Part shown: positions 1-11,690 of the stretch, one piece after another
Position numbering within the stretch: position 1 is the stretch's first letter
Layout: each line of letters begins with the position of its first letter
Assembly: GCA_026706455.1 (NCBI GenBank)
Contig: JAPOYS010000129.1
Coordinates: forward strand, 24,425-88,424
DNA length: 64,000 nucleotides
DNA from: Chloroflexota bacterium
Lineage (GTDB): Bacteria; Chloroflexota; Anaerolineae; Aggregatilineales; Phototrophicaceae
Direction: 5' to 3'
The notes under the pieces: generated by a model
Told to the model about the DNA's origin: nothing
The model's database searches: none
Seen by the model: the letters and a program-made list of their open reading frames with translations, nothing else
Position numbers and translations under genes: made by a program

Positions 1-328
1 GTTTCAGCAAGAGTTGGTTGCGCCGCCGCAGATCCGGCTGCCAGCGGGCGGGCATGCGCCGCAGCAGCGCGGACCCGACTCGGGCTGGCGTCAATCCCGT
101 GCGATAAACGGCGGTGCTGAGGCGGCTGATGTCGCGCCGCCCAAAGCCGGGCAGGTTGCGGTAGAAGACGTCCAGGTCGTAGCGAGCCGCGCGGAAGGCG
201 CGTTCCCAGTAGTGCTGCCCCATGCTGCGCGGGAAGAGGGATTTTTCACCATCCGGCGCGCGCGCCTGTTCTTTGACCAGTTCGTCAGGATGATGGAGAG
301 CGGCGATGAACAGGACTCGGCGAGGCAT
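1..328 (-). CDS. N-terminal part of a possible glycosyltransferase-like protein, runs off the window
   Basis: Minus-strand open frame from ATG (326-328) translates MPRRVLFIAALHHPDELVKEQARAPDGEKSLFPRSMGQHYWERAFRAARYDLDVFYRNLPGFGRRD... with no stop before the window edge; absent from the ORF track because it is truncated. Confidence 0.5.
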   Translation of the reverse strand, partial: MPRRVLFIAALHHPDELVKEQARAPDGEKSLFPRSMGQHYWERAFRAARYDLDVFYRNLPGFGRRDISRLSTAVYRTGLTPARVGSALLRRMPARWQPDLRRRNQLLLK

Positions 329-338
329 TGGCGGGGGG

Positions 339-1382
339 CTAATAGGCTTCTTTCCAGTAATTCTGCCAGAGCGCTTCGGGGCCTTCTGTGGCGATTCTTT
401 GGATTGTCGCCCACACCAGTTTGTCACCAAATTGGTGTGGAGAATCAGGGAATAACTTCGTGTGATTTTCTCGTATGAATTTCTCTTGTTTTGAAATATA
501 TCCTATGATGTCAGTGGGATTATTCCAATTCTCTTGCACAACAGACTCGTCCAAATTGCCATCCCTACAGAGCCAATATAGGCTAAGAAAAAGTACTGCA
601 GCGTCATCAACCAAACCGCGTACATCATGTATCGACTCCGAAATCAGGTCTTCAGTACTAAAGACATAATTTGCTGCTACAAACAGCGCAGACTTTTGCG
701 AGAATGAGACGCGCCTGTCACCTATCAAGTTAATGGCTAAACCAAGAAGCAGTGGCAAATACAGAAGCAGATCTGATGCAGGCTGATTAGGATTTCGACT
801 GACCCACTTATCGATTTTCTTGTTCCAACTCTGCTGCCAACTTATATTGTGAAGGCCGATGAAGCTGAATTCGGTTGTTCCATGCACTGTCCGTATATCG
901 GCCTCTTCCAACGCGTCGTTCATGTAGCCGACGATCGCTGCAGCAACTGGGGGCGGTACACGATAGTGATCATGTTTGGCCTTATTCCACCACATTCTTA
1001 CTCGATGAAGTCGAGATTTGTCGAGAAAGGCGAATTCTCTTCCAAACTGTTCCCGAAGCTGTTGAGCCAAATTCAATTCACTATAGAATTGAACCCATTC
1101 AAAAAAAGTGATGCGGTTGTTCTGCAGCCGACTTTCCATTGCAGTTCTTCGTTGGGAAATCTTTGCAGCTTCGTTTGGATTATCAATGATAAGTTTTTCT
1201 ATTAACCTCTCGACCAATATATCCAGAAGCAATTCAATGGCGCTGCCTGCCGTCAATGTGGCGGCATTGTGAAGGTGGAAACTGCTGCAGGCGTTGGATT
1301 CTTCGCGGCGTACAACAATTGCTGACAAACTAATCGACTTAAGAGCAACGTCGTCATATGCAGGCATTTCGTCGCTCCCCAC
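339..1382 (-). CDS. Hypothetical protein, possibly HEPN-like helical domain
   Basis: 347 aa ORF; alpha-helical N-terminal half with RLHRVRMWWNKAKHDHYR, resembling a degenerate HEPN RNxxxH-type motif; visibly lower GC than its neighbours. Confidence 0.5.
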   Translation of the reverse strand: MGSDEMPAYDDVALKSISLSAIVVRREESNACSSFHLHNAATLTAGSAIELLLDILVERLIEKLIIDNPNEAAKISQRRTAMESRLQNNRITFFEWVQFYSELNLAQQLREQFGREFAFLDKSRLHRVRMWWNKAKHDHYRVPPPVAAAIVGYMNDALEEADIRTVHGTTEFSFIGLHNISWQQSWNKKIDKWVSRNPNQPASDLLLYLPLLLGLAINLIGDRRVSFSQKSALFVAANYVFSTEDLISESIHDVRGLVDDAAVLFLSLYWLCRDGNLDESVVQENWNNPTDIIGYISKQEKFIRENHTKLFPDSPHQFGDKLVWATIQRIATEGPEALWQNYWKEAY

Positions 1383-2611
1383 TACACCCCGCGCAAATCC
1401 AGCAATCTTAGGGGATTCTCGATCAGTTCGCGCAGGTGGTTCATGAAGGTGGCGCCTTCGGCCCCGTTGCTGACGCGATGATCGACGCTGAGCGTCATGT
1501 TCATGCGACTGCCGACGCCGAGCGCGCCATCATCGCGAACAATCGGCACGCGCCGCGCCGACGAAATGGCCAGGATGCCGGCCTCCGGCGAACTGATAAT
1601 CGCCGAGAAATCTTTGACGTTGAAGGGTCCCAGATTGCTGATGGTGAAGGTGGCGCCGCGGATATCATCAGGCTTGATTTTGCCGCTGCGGGCGCGCTCG
1701 TACATCGCCTTGTTGCCCGCCGCCATCTCGCTCAGCGACGTCGTGTCAGCATCGTGACAGACGACATTCACGAGACCGTTTTCGGGCAGCGCGACGGAGA
1801 CGCCGATGTTGACGCGCTTGTGCTGGACGAAGCGGTCGCCGTAGTAATGCGTGTTGAGATTCGGGAACGCGCGCAGCGTCAGCGCCAGCGCCTTAATCAG
1901 CATGTCATTGACGCTGACCTTGATGCCGCGCTCGGCCAGGGCCTTGTTGATCTCGGCGCGCAAAGCCAGCAGCGGCTCGACATCAGCCTCGACTGTGACG
2001 TAGAAGTGAGGCGTGTTGCGTTTGCTGCGCACGGTGCCATCGGCGATGGCGCGGCGCATGCGTGAGAGCGCTGTGATTTCCACATCGTCTTGCGGGAGGG
2101 CGCCCCAGGTCGGCTGCGCTCCTTCTATCGGCGCGGATGGCGGAGACGGCGGCAACGGCGGCGTGGCGCTCAGACTCTCCACATCTTCTTTGACGATCCG
2201 CCCGCCGGGACCCGTGCCCTTTACGCGGCTGAGGTCGATGCCTTTGTCGGCGGCGATGCGGCGCGCCAGCGGCGACGCTTTGATGCGGCCGTCATCGCTC
2301 ATGCGCTGCCCGTTGGTCGTCCGCTCAGGCGCCGATGACTCGGCCTCAACCGCTGCCGGCGCGTCGCTGGGCTCGGCGGCGAGGGATTCGCCCCTAGCGC
2401 CGATGACGGCAATCACTGCGCCTTCCCCAAGTTCATCACCCGGTTCGGCCCGCAGCTCGAGCAGTTCGCCATCGCTGCCGGCTTCAATCTCGACCGTCGC
2501 CTTGTCCGACTCAAACTCGGCGATGATGTCGCTCGCGCTGACGCTGTCGCCAACATCTTTCAGCCAGTTAATCAGCAAGCCGTCCATCGCGAGTCTGATT
2601 TCGTGCGCCAT
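1382..2611 (-). CDS. pdhC: Dihydrolipoamide acyltransferase (E2) of pyruvate/2-oxoacid dehydrogenase complex
   Basis: Lipoyl motif ESDKATVEIEA, E3-binding domain (ASPLARRIAADKGIDLSRVKGTGPGGRIVKEDV), catalytic domain ending SVDHRVSNGAEGATFM. Confidence 0.93.
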   Translation of the reverse strand: MAHEIRLAMDGLLINWLKDVGDSVSASDIIAEFESDKATVEIEAGSDGELLELRAEPGDELGEGAVIAVIGARGESLAAEPSDAPAAVEAESSAPERTTNGQRMSDDGRIKASPLARRIAADKGIDLSRVKGTGPGGRIVKEDVESLSATPPLPPSPPSAPIEGAQPTWGALPQDDVEITALSRMRRAIADGTVRSKRNTPHFYVTVEADVEPLLALRAEINKALAERGIKVSVNDMLIKALALTLRAFPNLNTHYYGDRFVQHKRVNIGVSVALPENGLVNVVCHDADTTSLSEMAAGNKAMYERARSGKIKPDDIRGATFTISNLGPFNVKDFSAIISSPEAGILAISSARRVPIVRDDGALGVGSRMNMTLSVDHRVSNGAEGATFMNHLRELIENPLRLLDLRGV

Positions 2612-3598
2612 CTACAGGATCTCCTTGACTGCGTCGACAACCTTTTGCGCGTCGGGCAGGGCGAGCAGTTCAATATCTTTCGAGTAGGGCAGGGGAACAT
2701 CCTCGGCCGCGACGCGCTTGATAGGCGCGTCCATGTAATCAAACATGCGCTCCTGCAAGTTGGCGGCGATCTCCCCGCCGAAGCTGTACATGGGCAGCGA
2801 CTCTTCGACGATGACGCAGCGATTCGTCTTCTTGAAGCTCTTATACACCAGTTCCATATCCAGCGGGCGCAGCCAACGCAGATCGACCACTTCGGCTTCG
2901 ACGCCGTCGCGCGCCAGTTGACGAGCCGCCTGCAGCGCCCAATCGACGCCGCGCGCGTAAGCGACCAGCGTGACATCGGCGCCCTCGCGCTTGATGTCGC
3001 CCTTGCCGATGGGTATCAGGTAGTCCTCGTCAAGGTCATCGGGCATTGGGCTGGGCTTGGGATAAAGCGCGATGCTCTCCGTGAAAAGCACCGGATTGTC
3101 ATCGCGAATCGAGGCTTTCAGCATGCCGTAGGCGTCCAGCGAATTGGACGGGCAGCCGACAAAGAGGCCGGGGAAGTGGGCGAAGATCGGCTCAGGCGCG
3201 TGTGAATGGGAGGCGGTCGCTTGGTTGCCCCAGCCGCTGGCCGCGCGATATACCAGCGGGACCTTGAACATGCCGTCAAAGAAGTAGCGGACTTTGGCCG
3301 CGTGATTGGCGATGGCGTCCAGCGCCAGGAAGGCGAAGTTGATGGTCATGAATTCGGCCACCGGTCGCAAGCCGGCCATGGCCGCGCCCACCGCCAAGCC
3401 GCCGATCGCCATTTCGCTGATGGGCGTATCGCGGACGCGCCGCTCGCCGAATTCCTCCAGGAAGCCGCGCGTCACCCGGTGCGTGCCTTGCCAGTAAGCT
3501 ACCTCTTCGCCCATGACGAAGACATCCTCGTCGCGCTGCATTTCTTCTCGCAGCGCCCGGCGGATGGCTTCCCGCATGGCGACGTTTCTAGCTGCCAT
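2612..3598 (-). CDS. pdhB: Pyruvate dehydrogenase E1 component beta subunit
   Basis: MREAIRRALREEMQRDEDVFVMGEEVAYWQGTHRVTRGFLEEFGERRVRDTPISEMAIGGLAVGAAMAGLRPV typical of E1-beta; abuts the E2 gene. Confidence 0.94.
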   Translation of the reverse strand: MAARNVAMREAIRRALREEMQRDEDVFVMGEEVAYWQGTHRVTRGFLEEFGERRVRDTPISEMAIGGLAVGAAMAGLRPVAEFMTINFAFLALDAIANHAAKVRYFFDGMFKVPLVYRAASGWGNQATASHSHAPEPIFAHFPGLFVGCPSNSLDAYGMLKASIRDDNPVLFTESIALYPKPSPMPDDLDEDYLIPIGKGDIKREGADVTLVAYARGVDWALQAARQLARDGVEAEVVDLRWLRPLDMELVYKSFKKTNRCVIVEESLPMYSFGGEIAANLQERMFDYMDAPIKRVAAEDVPLPYSKDIELLALPDAQKVVDAVKEIL

Positions 3599-3670
3599 TG
3601 GTTCTGCTTTCTCTATTGTGTATCTCGCGCGCTAGCCACCATCTCGCCCCGACGGATTCGCTTTGATTGC

Positions 3671-3696
3671 GGGCGATTCACAGAATCGCCCCTACA
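3671..3696. repeat. Short palindrome with CGCCCCTACA end (same motif as 31481-31551)
   Basis: GGGCGATTCacaGAATCGCCCctaca; shares the CGCCCCTACA terminus with the 31.5 kb element. Confidence 0.55.
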
Positions 3697-3720
3697 GATT
3701 TGTTGCGCTGGCGGGCAAAC

Positions 3721-5831
<2,111 letters not shown>

Positions 5832-5840
5832 GGAAGAAAA

Positions 5841-6056
5841 ATGGCAAACGATTGCTCTATACACGCCGGCCAGCATAATGAGTTTCAGCGCAGAAAACTT
5901 GATGAAATCATGGGGAAGCTACCGGAGAATCAGTCCGGTGGCGGTCGACACAAATGTACGTATTGCGCATACGAACAAGGCTATGCGGACGGGATCAAAA
6001 GCGCCGGAAACAAGCTCAAGGAATTGCTGGACAAGTTTCTGGTCGGCTTACAGTAG
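5841..6056 (+). CDS. Small Cys/His-containing protein next to dam
   Basis: 71 aa, HKCTYCAYEQGYADGIKSAGNKLKELLDKF; starts 10 nt after the dam stop codon. Confidence 0.55.
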   Translation: MANDCSIHAGQHNEFQRRKLDEIMGKLPENQSGGGRHKCTYCAYEQGYADGIKSAGNKLKELLDKFLVGLQ

Positions 6057-6097
6057 AGACGGATTTACAGAACTTGGTTATGTGAGGAAGTCTGTAG

Positions 6098-6370
6098 TTA
6101 TAGGGCATTATCTTCAGGATTCGCGTCACCATATCCCAGCCGACCGCGCAGCCAGGCGAGCGACTCCCGGATAGACGAAACTTCCCCGCGAACCGAGGTA
6201 ACCTCACCGCGCAGAGAGTTAAACTCCCCGCTTAGGTTGTTGATGTCGCCTTTCAGCGAATCGTTGACGCGGTCAATCTTCGCGTCCAACCGATTGATGT
6301 CGTTGCGCAGCCAAAGAAATACCGCGATGACGGTGCCCACTGTGATGAGAAATTGCGCATTGGGGTCCAA
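6098..6370 (-). CDS. Small membrane protein with N-terminal TM and coiled coil
   Basis: 90 aa: FLITVGTVIAVFLWLRNDINRLDAKIDRVNDSLKGDINNLSGEFNSLRGEVTSVRGEVSSIRESL. Confidence 0.6.
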   Translation of the reverse strand: MDPNAQFLITVGTVIAVFLWLRNDINRLDAKIDRVNDSLKGDINNLSGEFNSLRGEVTSVRGEVSSIRESLAWLRGRLGYGDANPEDNAL

Positions 6371-6448
6371 GGGCTGGCTCCTAGGTGATCCAGATATCCT
6401 AGTTCAGATTATGGCGCAATTGCAAACCTGGGTCAACCAGGGGAACCT

Positions 6449-6799
6449 CTATTTCTCCCCATCCCCCTCGCCGCCGCCCAGCAAGCCAGCCACTACCACC
6501 ACAACCGCCGAGCCCAGCGCGCCGATGACAATCCCGCCGATGAAGGGCAGCTTGACCAAGCCGGTGATGCCGAAGATAGCTGCCAGCAGCGAGCCGACGA
6601 AGCCGCCGACCAAGCCCAGCAGGATATTGCCCAGCAAACCATAGCCCTCGCCCTGAAGCAGCTTGCCGGCCAGGTAGCCGCTGGCGCCCCAAACGAAGAG
6701 CGAGAGCGCCAAGCCGATCAGCTTGCCCAACATGCCGGGCAGAAACATCAGTACCAGAAATAATGCGATGGCCAGCCCTAGGCCCAGCTTGAATTTCAT
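6449..6799 (-). CDS. GlsB/YeaQ/YmgE-like small integral membrane protein
   Basis: Gly-rich TM protein SGYLAGKLLQGEGYGLLGNILLGLVGGFVGSLL. Confidence 0.75.
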   Translation of the reverse strand: MKFKLGLGLAIALFLVLMFLPGMLGKLIGLALSLFVWGASGYLAGKLLQGEGYGLLGNILLGLVGGFVGSLLAAIFGITGLVKLPFIGGIVIGALGSAVVVVVAGLLGGGEGDGEK

Positions 6800-6919
6800 G
6801 TTTCCTCGCCTCTCTCCAACTTCTATAGTATACGCGAATCTGTCAAGCGCGGTTGCGACGGCGGGAAGGCGGCGGCCAAACTTAGCAATGTAGCTAATCT
6901 TACGCTATGATTTTAGTGG

Positions 6920-9100
6920 TTGAGTGAATCGTATGGATCCGCAAACCTGAGCGGCAGCATGATCGATGCAATGGACGAGCGGGCGCCGGAACTGACGCCC
7001 GAGAATTTCATCAATCGCGAACTGAGCACGATCGACTTTCAGAAGCGCGTATTGGCGCTGGCGGAGGACGTATCGACGCCGCTGCTTGAGCGCGTCAAGT
7101 TCATCGCCATCGTCGGCAACAACCTCGACGAGTTTTACATGGTGCGCGTGGGCGCCTATTTTCAGCGGCTGCATTTCAACAACCCGACCATGCGGCCCGA
7201 TGGCATCACACCGATGCAGCTGCTGCGGCGCATCCACGATGAAGTCTCGGAGCTCATCGCGCGGCAGCGGCGCGTCCGGCGCGAAGTCTTTGACCTGCTC
7301 GCGCATGAGGGCGTGCGCTTCCTCACGACGGACCAGCTCAGCGAGAGTGAGCGCGACGCTATCACCTACTACTTCCGCTCCGAGGTCTATCCGCTTTTGA
7401 CGCCGCTGGCTGTCGATCATGCGCGCCCTTTTCCCTTCATCTCAAACTTGAGCTTGAATCTGGGCGTGTATCTGAGGCGCGCCAATGGCGATCTGGATTC
7501 GGGCATAGACTTTGCGCGCATCAAGGTGCCGGTCGATATCCTGCCGCGCATCGTCCACCTCGAGCAGGTCTTGACGAGTTACACCGGCGAAGTGCACGAT
7601 GGTTACCATTTCCTTTGGATCGAAGACATCATCGCCGATTATCTGACTGATTTGTTCCCGGGCATGCGGATCATGGAAGCCTTCCCCTTCCGCATCTTGC
7701 GCAACGCCGATATCGATTTCGAACATGAACAAGATGAAGACCTGTTGGATGTGAAGTCGATCATCGAGCAGGGGGTCAAGGAGCGGCGCTTCGGCTCGGT
7801 TGTGCGTTTGAGCGTGCCGGCCGGCATCAGCGAGCGCATGCTGAACCGGCTCGCGAGCTCGCTGGAGGTGCCGTCGACGCGCGAGGTCTTTCGCATCGAC
7901 GGCAAGCTGGGCTCGGCCGACCTCTTCAACTTGATGCAGGTCGATCGTCCCGATTTGAAAGACCCGCCCTATGTGCCGCGGCTGGCAAAGCCATTCGCGC
8001 AATCAGCTGATTTCTTCGAGGTGATTCGCAAGCAAGACGTCATCGTGCACCATCCCTACGATTCCTTTTCGCCGGTCGAAGACTTTTTCAAGCGGGCGGC
8101 GCGCGATCCCGATGTGCTGGCGATCAAAACCGCCCTGTACCGCGTCGGCAAAAACTCGCCGGTGGTCAATAATTTGCTGGAGGCGCGCGACAATGAGAAG
8201 CAAGTCACCGTACTGGTCGAACTCAAAGCGCGCTTCGACGAGGAGAACAATCTGGAGTGGGTGACGGCGCTGGAGGACAAGGGCGTGCACGTCATCTACG
8301 GCGTTGAGGAGTTGCCGGTCAAGACGCACGCCAAGATTTCGCTGGTCGTCCGGCGCGAGCGCGATGGCATGCGCCGCTACGTACACCTGGGCACCGGCAA
8401 TTACAACGCCGCCACCGCGCGTCTCTACGCCGACATCGGGCTCTTCACCTGCAACGAGCAAATCGCCGATGACGCCTCGCGCTTGTTCAATCGCCTGACG
8501 GGTTACGCGCCCGATACGACTTACAATCATCTGCTGGTGGCGCCGGAGTACCTGCAGAATTCCTTGCTCGCGCTGATGGACAATGAGATTGAGGCGGCGC
8601 GGCGGGGAAAAGACGCGCGCCTGATTTTCAAGATGAATCAGTTGGAAGAAGATCGCATCATTCAGAAACTGTATCAGGCGTCGCAAGCGGGCGTGCGGAT
8701 CGATTTGATCGTGCGGGGTTTGTGCTGCCTGCGGCCGGGCGTGCCCGGGCTCAGCGAGAACATTCGAGTCAAAAGCATCGTGGGCCGCTATCTCGAGCAC
8801 AGCCGCATCTATTACTTCCGCAATGCGCCCGAGCATCGCCAACTCTTCATGGGCAGCGCTGATCTAATGCGCCGCAACCTGCTGAATCGCGTGGAGGTGG
8901 TCTTCCCGGTGCTCGACCCGCGGATTCAATGGCGCGTCCTGCGCATCCTGCAGACGGATCTGCAAGATGTGAAGAATTCCTGGGAATTGCGCGGCGACGC
9001 CAGCTATGAACGTCTGTGGGACACGGAAGATGTGAACGCCTTCAATTCACACGCGCAATTCATGCAGGACAGCTTCGGCCTCTGCGAGACGCCGGACTGA
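6920..9100 (+). CDS. ppk1: Polyphosphate kinase 1
   Basis: PENFINRELSTIDFQKRVLALAED...NNLDEFYMVRV; catalytic region RYVHLGTGNYNAATARLYADIGLFT; 726 aa. Confidence 0.97.
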   Translation: MSESYGSANLSGSMIDAMDERAPELTPENFINRELSTIDFQKRVLALAEDVSTPLLERVKFIAIVGNNLDEFYMVRVGAYFQRLHFNNPTMRPDGITPMQLLRRIHDEVSELIARQRRVRREVFDLLAHEGVRFLTTDQLSESERDAITYYFRSEVYPLLTPLAVDHARPFPFISNLSLNLGVYLRRANGDLDSGIDFARIKVPVDILPRIVHLEQVLTSYTGEVHDGYHFLWIEDIIADYLTDLFPGMRIMEAFPFRILRNADIDFEHEQDEDLLDVKSIIEQGVKERRFGSVVRLSVPAGISERMLNRLASSLEVPSTREVFRIDGKLGSADLFNLMQVDRPDLKDPPYVPRLAKPFAQSADFFEVIRKQDVIVHHPYDSFSPVEDFFKRAARDPDVLAIKTALYRVGKNSPVVNNLLEARDNEKQVTVLVELKARFDEENNLEWVTALEDKGVHVIYGVEELPVKTHAKISLVVRRERDGMRRYVHLGTGNYNAATARLYADIGLFTCNEQIADDASRLFNRLTGYAPDTTYNHLLVAPEYLQNSLLALMDNEIEAARRGKDARLIFKMNQLEEDRIIQKLYQASQAGVRIDLIVRGLCCLRPGVPGLSENIRVKSIVGRYLEHSRIYYFRNAPEHRQLFMGSADLMRRNLLNRVEVVFPVLDPRIQWRVLRILQTDLQDVKNSWELRGDASYERLWDTEDVNAFNSHAQFMQDSFGLCETPD

Positions 9101-9197
9101 GGTTGGTATTGCCTAAGCGACCCGCGCGACAAATGCTGCATGAAGAGGCGACTCACCGAGCCGCCTTTCAAATTCGTTAACTGGTCTCCCGTATGCC

Positions 9198-10643
9198 CTA
9201 GTCTTCGTCGGGGAAGCGATACTCGACGGTGTAGGTCAGTTTTTCTTCCGCGCCTGGCGGCACTGCCAGTGCAAATTCGATGCTGGCGGCATCCACCTTT
9301 ACGAAGGGCGCCGAGCTTTCGATGATTTGCCAGTCGCGCCAGCGGTACAGCCGCTCGGGCAATCGAATCGTAACCGTTTCGTCTTTGCGGTTGAACAGGC
9401 GAATTTCGAAGGATTCGCGGGCGACGCGGCGCGAGACGAAATCGAAGTCGGTTTGAATGCGTTCGCCCGTCAAGTCGAAAGCCGCGCCGAGCGCAAGCGA
9501 CAGCGCTTCGCCCTTGGGACTGTGATCGATGACGCTCTCGCCGACGAGCAGACTGGCGCCATCGGCATCCGCCCGGTATACCCGCGCTCGTCCGGCGGGC
9601 AAGTCGGCGCCGAGGCCATTCTCATCGCCCGTGCTGAATTCGAGGTGACTCCAGACATCAGCGCTGGCGACGCCGCGGCCTTCAATATAGTCAATCGGCG
9701 AGTAGTAGCCGCGGAAGACGGGCGAGCTATCGAAGACGTAGGTGATATCGGCGGCGATACCCGCGCCGCGGATGAATTCGATCTGCTTCGTTTCCTCATT
9801 CGCGATGCTGACGGGCCGCGCAATCGCGTAGAGCTTGTATTCGCTGAGGTCGCGTTGTTCAAAGCCCGCGCCACCACCCATGTCGGCGTCTGCGCTCTGC
9901 GCAAACACCGCTCGTTCCTCGGCGAAGTCCGCTTCCTGCTCAATGCGGCTGATATCGCCGGCGACCAATTTCAGCGCGGCGTCTTGGTAGCTGCGTCCGC
10001 TGCCGTTGCTCAAAGTCACCAGCCCCGTTAGATCGAGGGCGGCCTCGTCCGCGCTGAGAAATACATTGTAATCTGCGGTCCAGTTCAAGCCGCCGGCCAG
10101 ATAATTCAACTCAAAGTCATGCGGTCCGGCGCTTGTGCTGTTCAGCAGCAATTGCAGCGTCGGTCCGGCGTAAAGATCAGCCGGCGGCGATGGGAACTGA
10201 AGGCTGCGGATATCGTCGAGTCTGATGAACACGATCTCCTGCGGACCGGCGCGCAGCGTAGCCTTTTCGCTGTCCAAGCGCAGCAGCTGGCCATCGTAGC
10301 GTTCGGCGCTGGACAGCGCAATCTCGACCGTCTCGCCGATATAACCCGCGAGCAAAGCGCCGGCGTCGCCGCGGTCATAGCGGTAGCTCTGCTCTAATAC
10401 GGTCGCGCCGACGGGATCGCTGAGCGACTTGACGTTGACCGATGCGGGAATGATCGTCGCGGCGACATCGCGCAGGGTAATGCTGTTCAGCCCTGTCTCA
10501 AGCGTCAACGTCCTGCCTTCGCGTATCAGGGCGGCGCCGGTGTTGTAGACTGTGAGCGAGACGTTCGCGCTGTTTTGCCCGCTGGTCATCATTACGCCAC
10601 CGAAGAGCAAGACGGCTGCCAAAGCGAGAATGCGCATGCGCAT
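9198..10643 (-). CDS. DUF4139-type secreted protein
   Basis: Signal peptide, NSITLRDVAATIIPASVNVKSL, C-terminal FEIRLFNRKDETVTIRLPERLYRWRDWQIIES...EEKLTYTVEYRF. Confidence 0.75.
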   Translation of the reverse strand: MRMRILALAAVLLFGGVMMTSGQNSANVSLTVYNTGAALIREGRTLTLETGLNSITLRDVAATIIPASVNVKSLSDPVGATVLEQSYRYDRGDAGALLAGYIGETVEIALSSAERYDGQLLRLDSEKATLRAGPQEIVFIRLDDIRSLQFPSPPADLYAGPTLQLLLNSTSAGPHDFELNYLAGGLNWTADYNVFLSADEAALDLTGLVTLSNGSGRSYQDAALKLVAGDISRIEQEADFAEERAVFAQSADADMGGGAGFEQRDLSEYKLYAIARPVSIANEETKQIEFIRGAGIAADITYVFDSSPVFRGYYSPIDYIEGRGVASADVWSHLEFSTGDENGLGADLPAGRARVYRADADGASLLVGESVIDHSPKGEALSLALGAAFDLTGERIQTDFDFVSRRVARESFEIRLFNRKDETVTIRLPERLYRWRDWQIIESSAPFVKVDAASIEFALAVPPGAEEKLTYTVEYRFPDED

Positions 10644-10655
10644 GAGGCGACTCCT

Positions 10656-11690
10656 TTATATGCGTACGGCTTGCGAGTGAGAATTGACGTTGATGGTGTA
10701 ATCGCCGGGTTCAAAGGCGCCCTCCAGGCTTATGGTGTCGCGGTACGGTTTCAGGATCATGGGGCAGACGACATCGGCCGGCACGTTTCGGTATACCTCG
10801 ATGTCAATCGTGCCGCCTTGGCGCCTCTGCTCCACCAATACCGGATACTCGCAGCCGTCGGGGTGTTCGCCCTGGACGTCGAGACTGATCCGCAGCGGCC
10901 GGGACTCGCTGAAGTTGACATCGACGCGGAAGATATTTGTCAGAACTTTGTCGCTATCGTTCACCATTTGCTCCTCTAGCGCTTCTAGGCGAAAGGCATT
11001 CACTGACAATAACGTATCTGTTGGGGAAAAGGTTGCGGGCAAATCAATTATGTCGTCGACCGACACGGCAAGAGCGGCGCAAACTGTGTCGGCGTCGATG
11101 GCGTTAAAGACGCCAAGCATAGCGCCGGCGGCCGCATGCCGAAGCGAATAAATCTCGGGGGTGGCGCAGCCGACCGCCTGCCAGCCCTGAATCCGCAGGC
11201 GCGCGCCCGCTGACTCGTCCGCTTCCAACAATCGGACCTCATCAATCGTGACTGGCAGCAGAGTCAATTCTATATAGCGCGCGCTCTGAGAGCGGGCATC
11301 TCCCGGTTCTCCCAGCCAGACCTGATCGTTGACGATGATGGTAGGCGGATTCGCCTTTGAGTCCAGCGCGAGCGCATGCTGGAAGGCCGTCTCCGCGTCG
11401 GCGCAGGGCGCGCCCTCCCGTATCTCCTGATATAGATGAATGTCGACATTCTGCGGAAAATATGTGATGCGCGTCCGCCATTTCACCTGACAGCTATGGC
11501 GCTGGATCCCGCTCAATTCCAGGACGAGCGGCGCATTTGGCTCGGCGCCCGCTGCGACTTCCAGCTTCTCGATCGTTGGCGCGACTCGTCGCGTCGTCGC
11601 GTCGTCGGGCGGCGCAATGTCGAGCAGGCCGAGAATGAGCATGATGGCGCCGAGTACAAGGTTGAGCTTAATCATCGTTGCCGCTCCCAC
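10656..11690 (-). CDS. Secreted/membrane-anchored hypothetical protein with three Cys-pair repeats
   Basis: N-terminal TM (MIKLNLVLGAIMLILGLLDI) then three repeats ending ...GCEYPVLVEQRRQGGTIDIEVYRNVPADVVCP... Confidence 0.65.
   Translation of the reverse strand: MGAATMIKLNLVLGAIMLILGLLDIAPPDDATTRRVAPTIEKLEVAAGAEPNAPLVLELSGIQRHSCQVKWRTRITYFPQNVDIHLYQEIREGAPCADAETAFQHALALDSKANPPTIIVNDQVWLGEPGDARSQSARYIELTLLPVTIDEVRLLEADESAGARLRIQGWQAVGCATPEIYSLRHAAAGAMLGVFNAIDADTVCAALAVSVDDIIDLPATFSPTDTLLSVNAFRLEALEEQMVNDSDKVLTNIFRVDVNFSESRPLRISLDVQGEHPDGCEYPVLVEQRRQGGTIDIEVYRNVPADVVCPMILKPYRDTISLEGAFEPGDYTINVNSHSQAVRI

Noticed and set aside
7442-8842. Two long minus-strand ORFs (186 and 279 aa)
   Set aside because: Antisense shadows of ppk1 (6920-9100).
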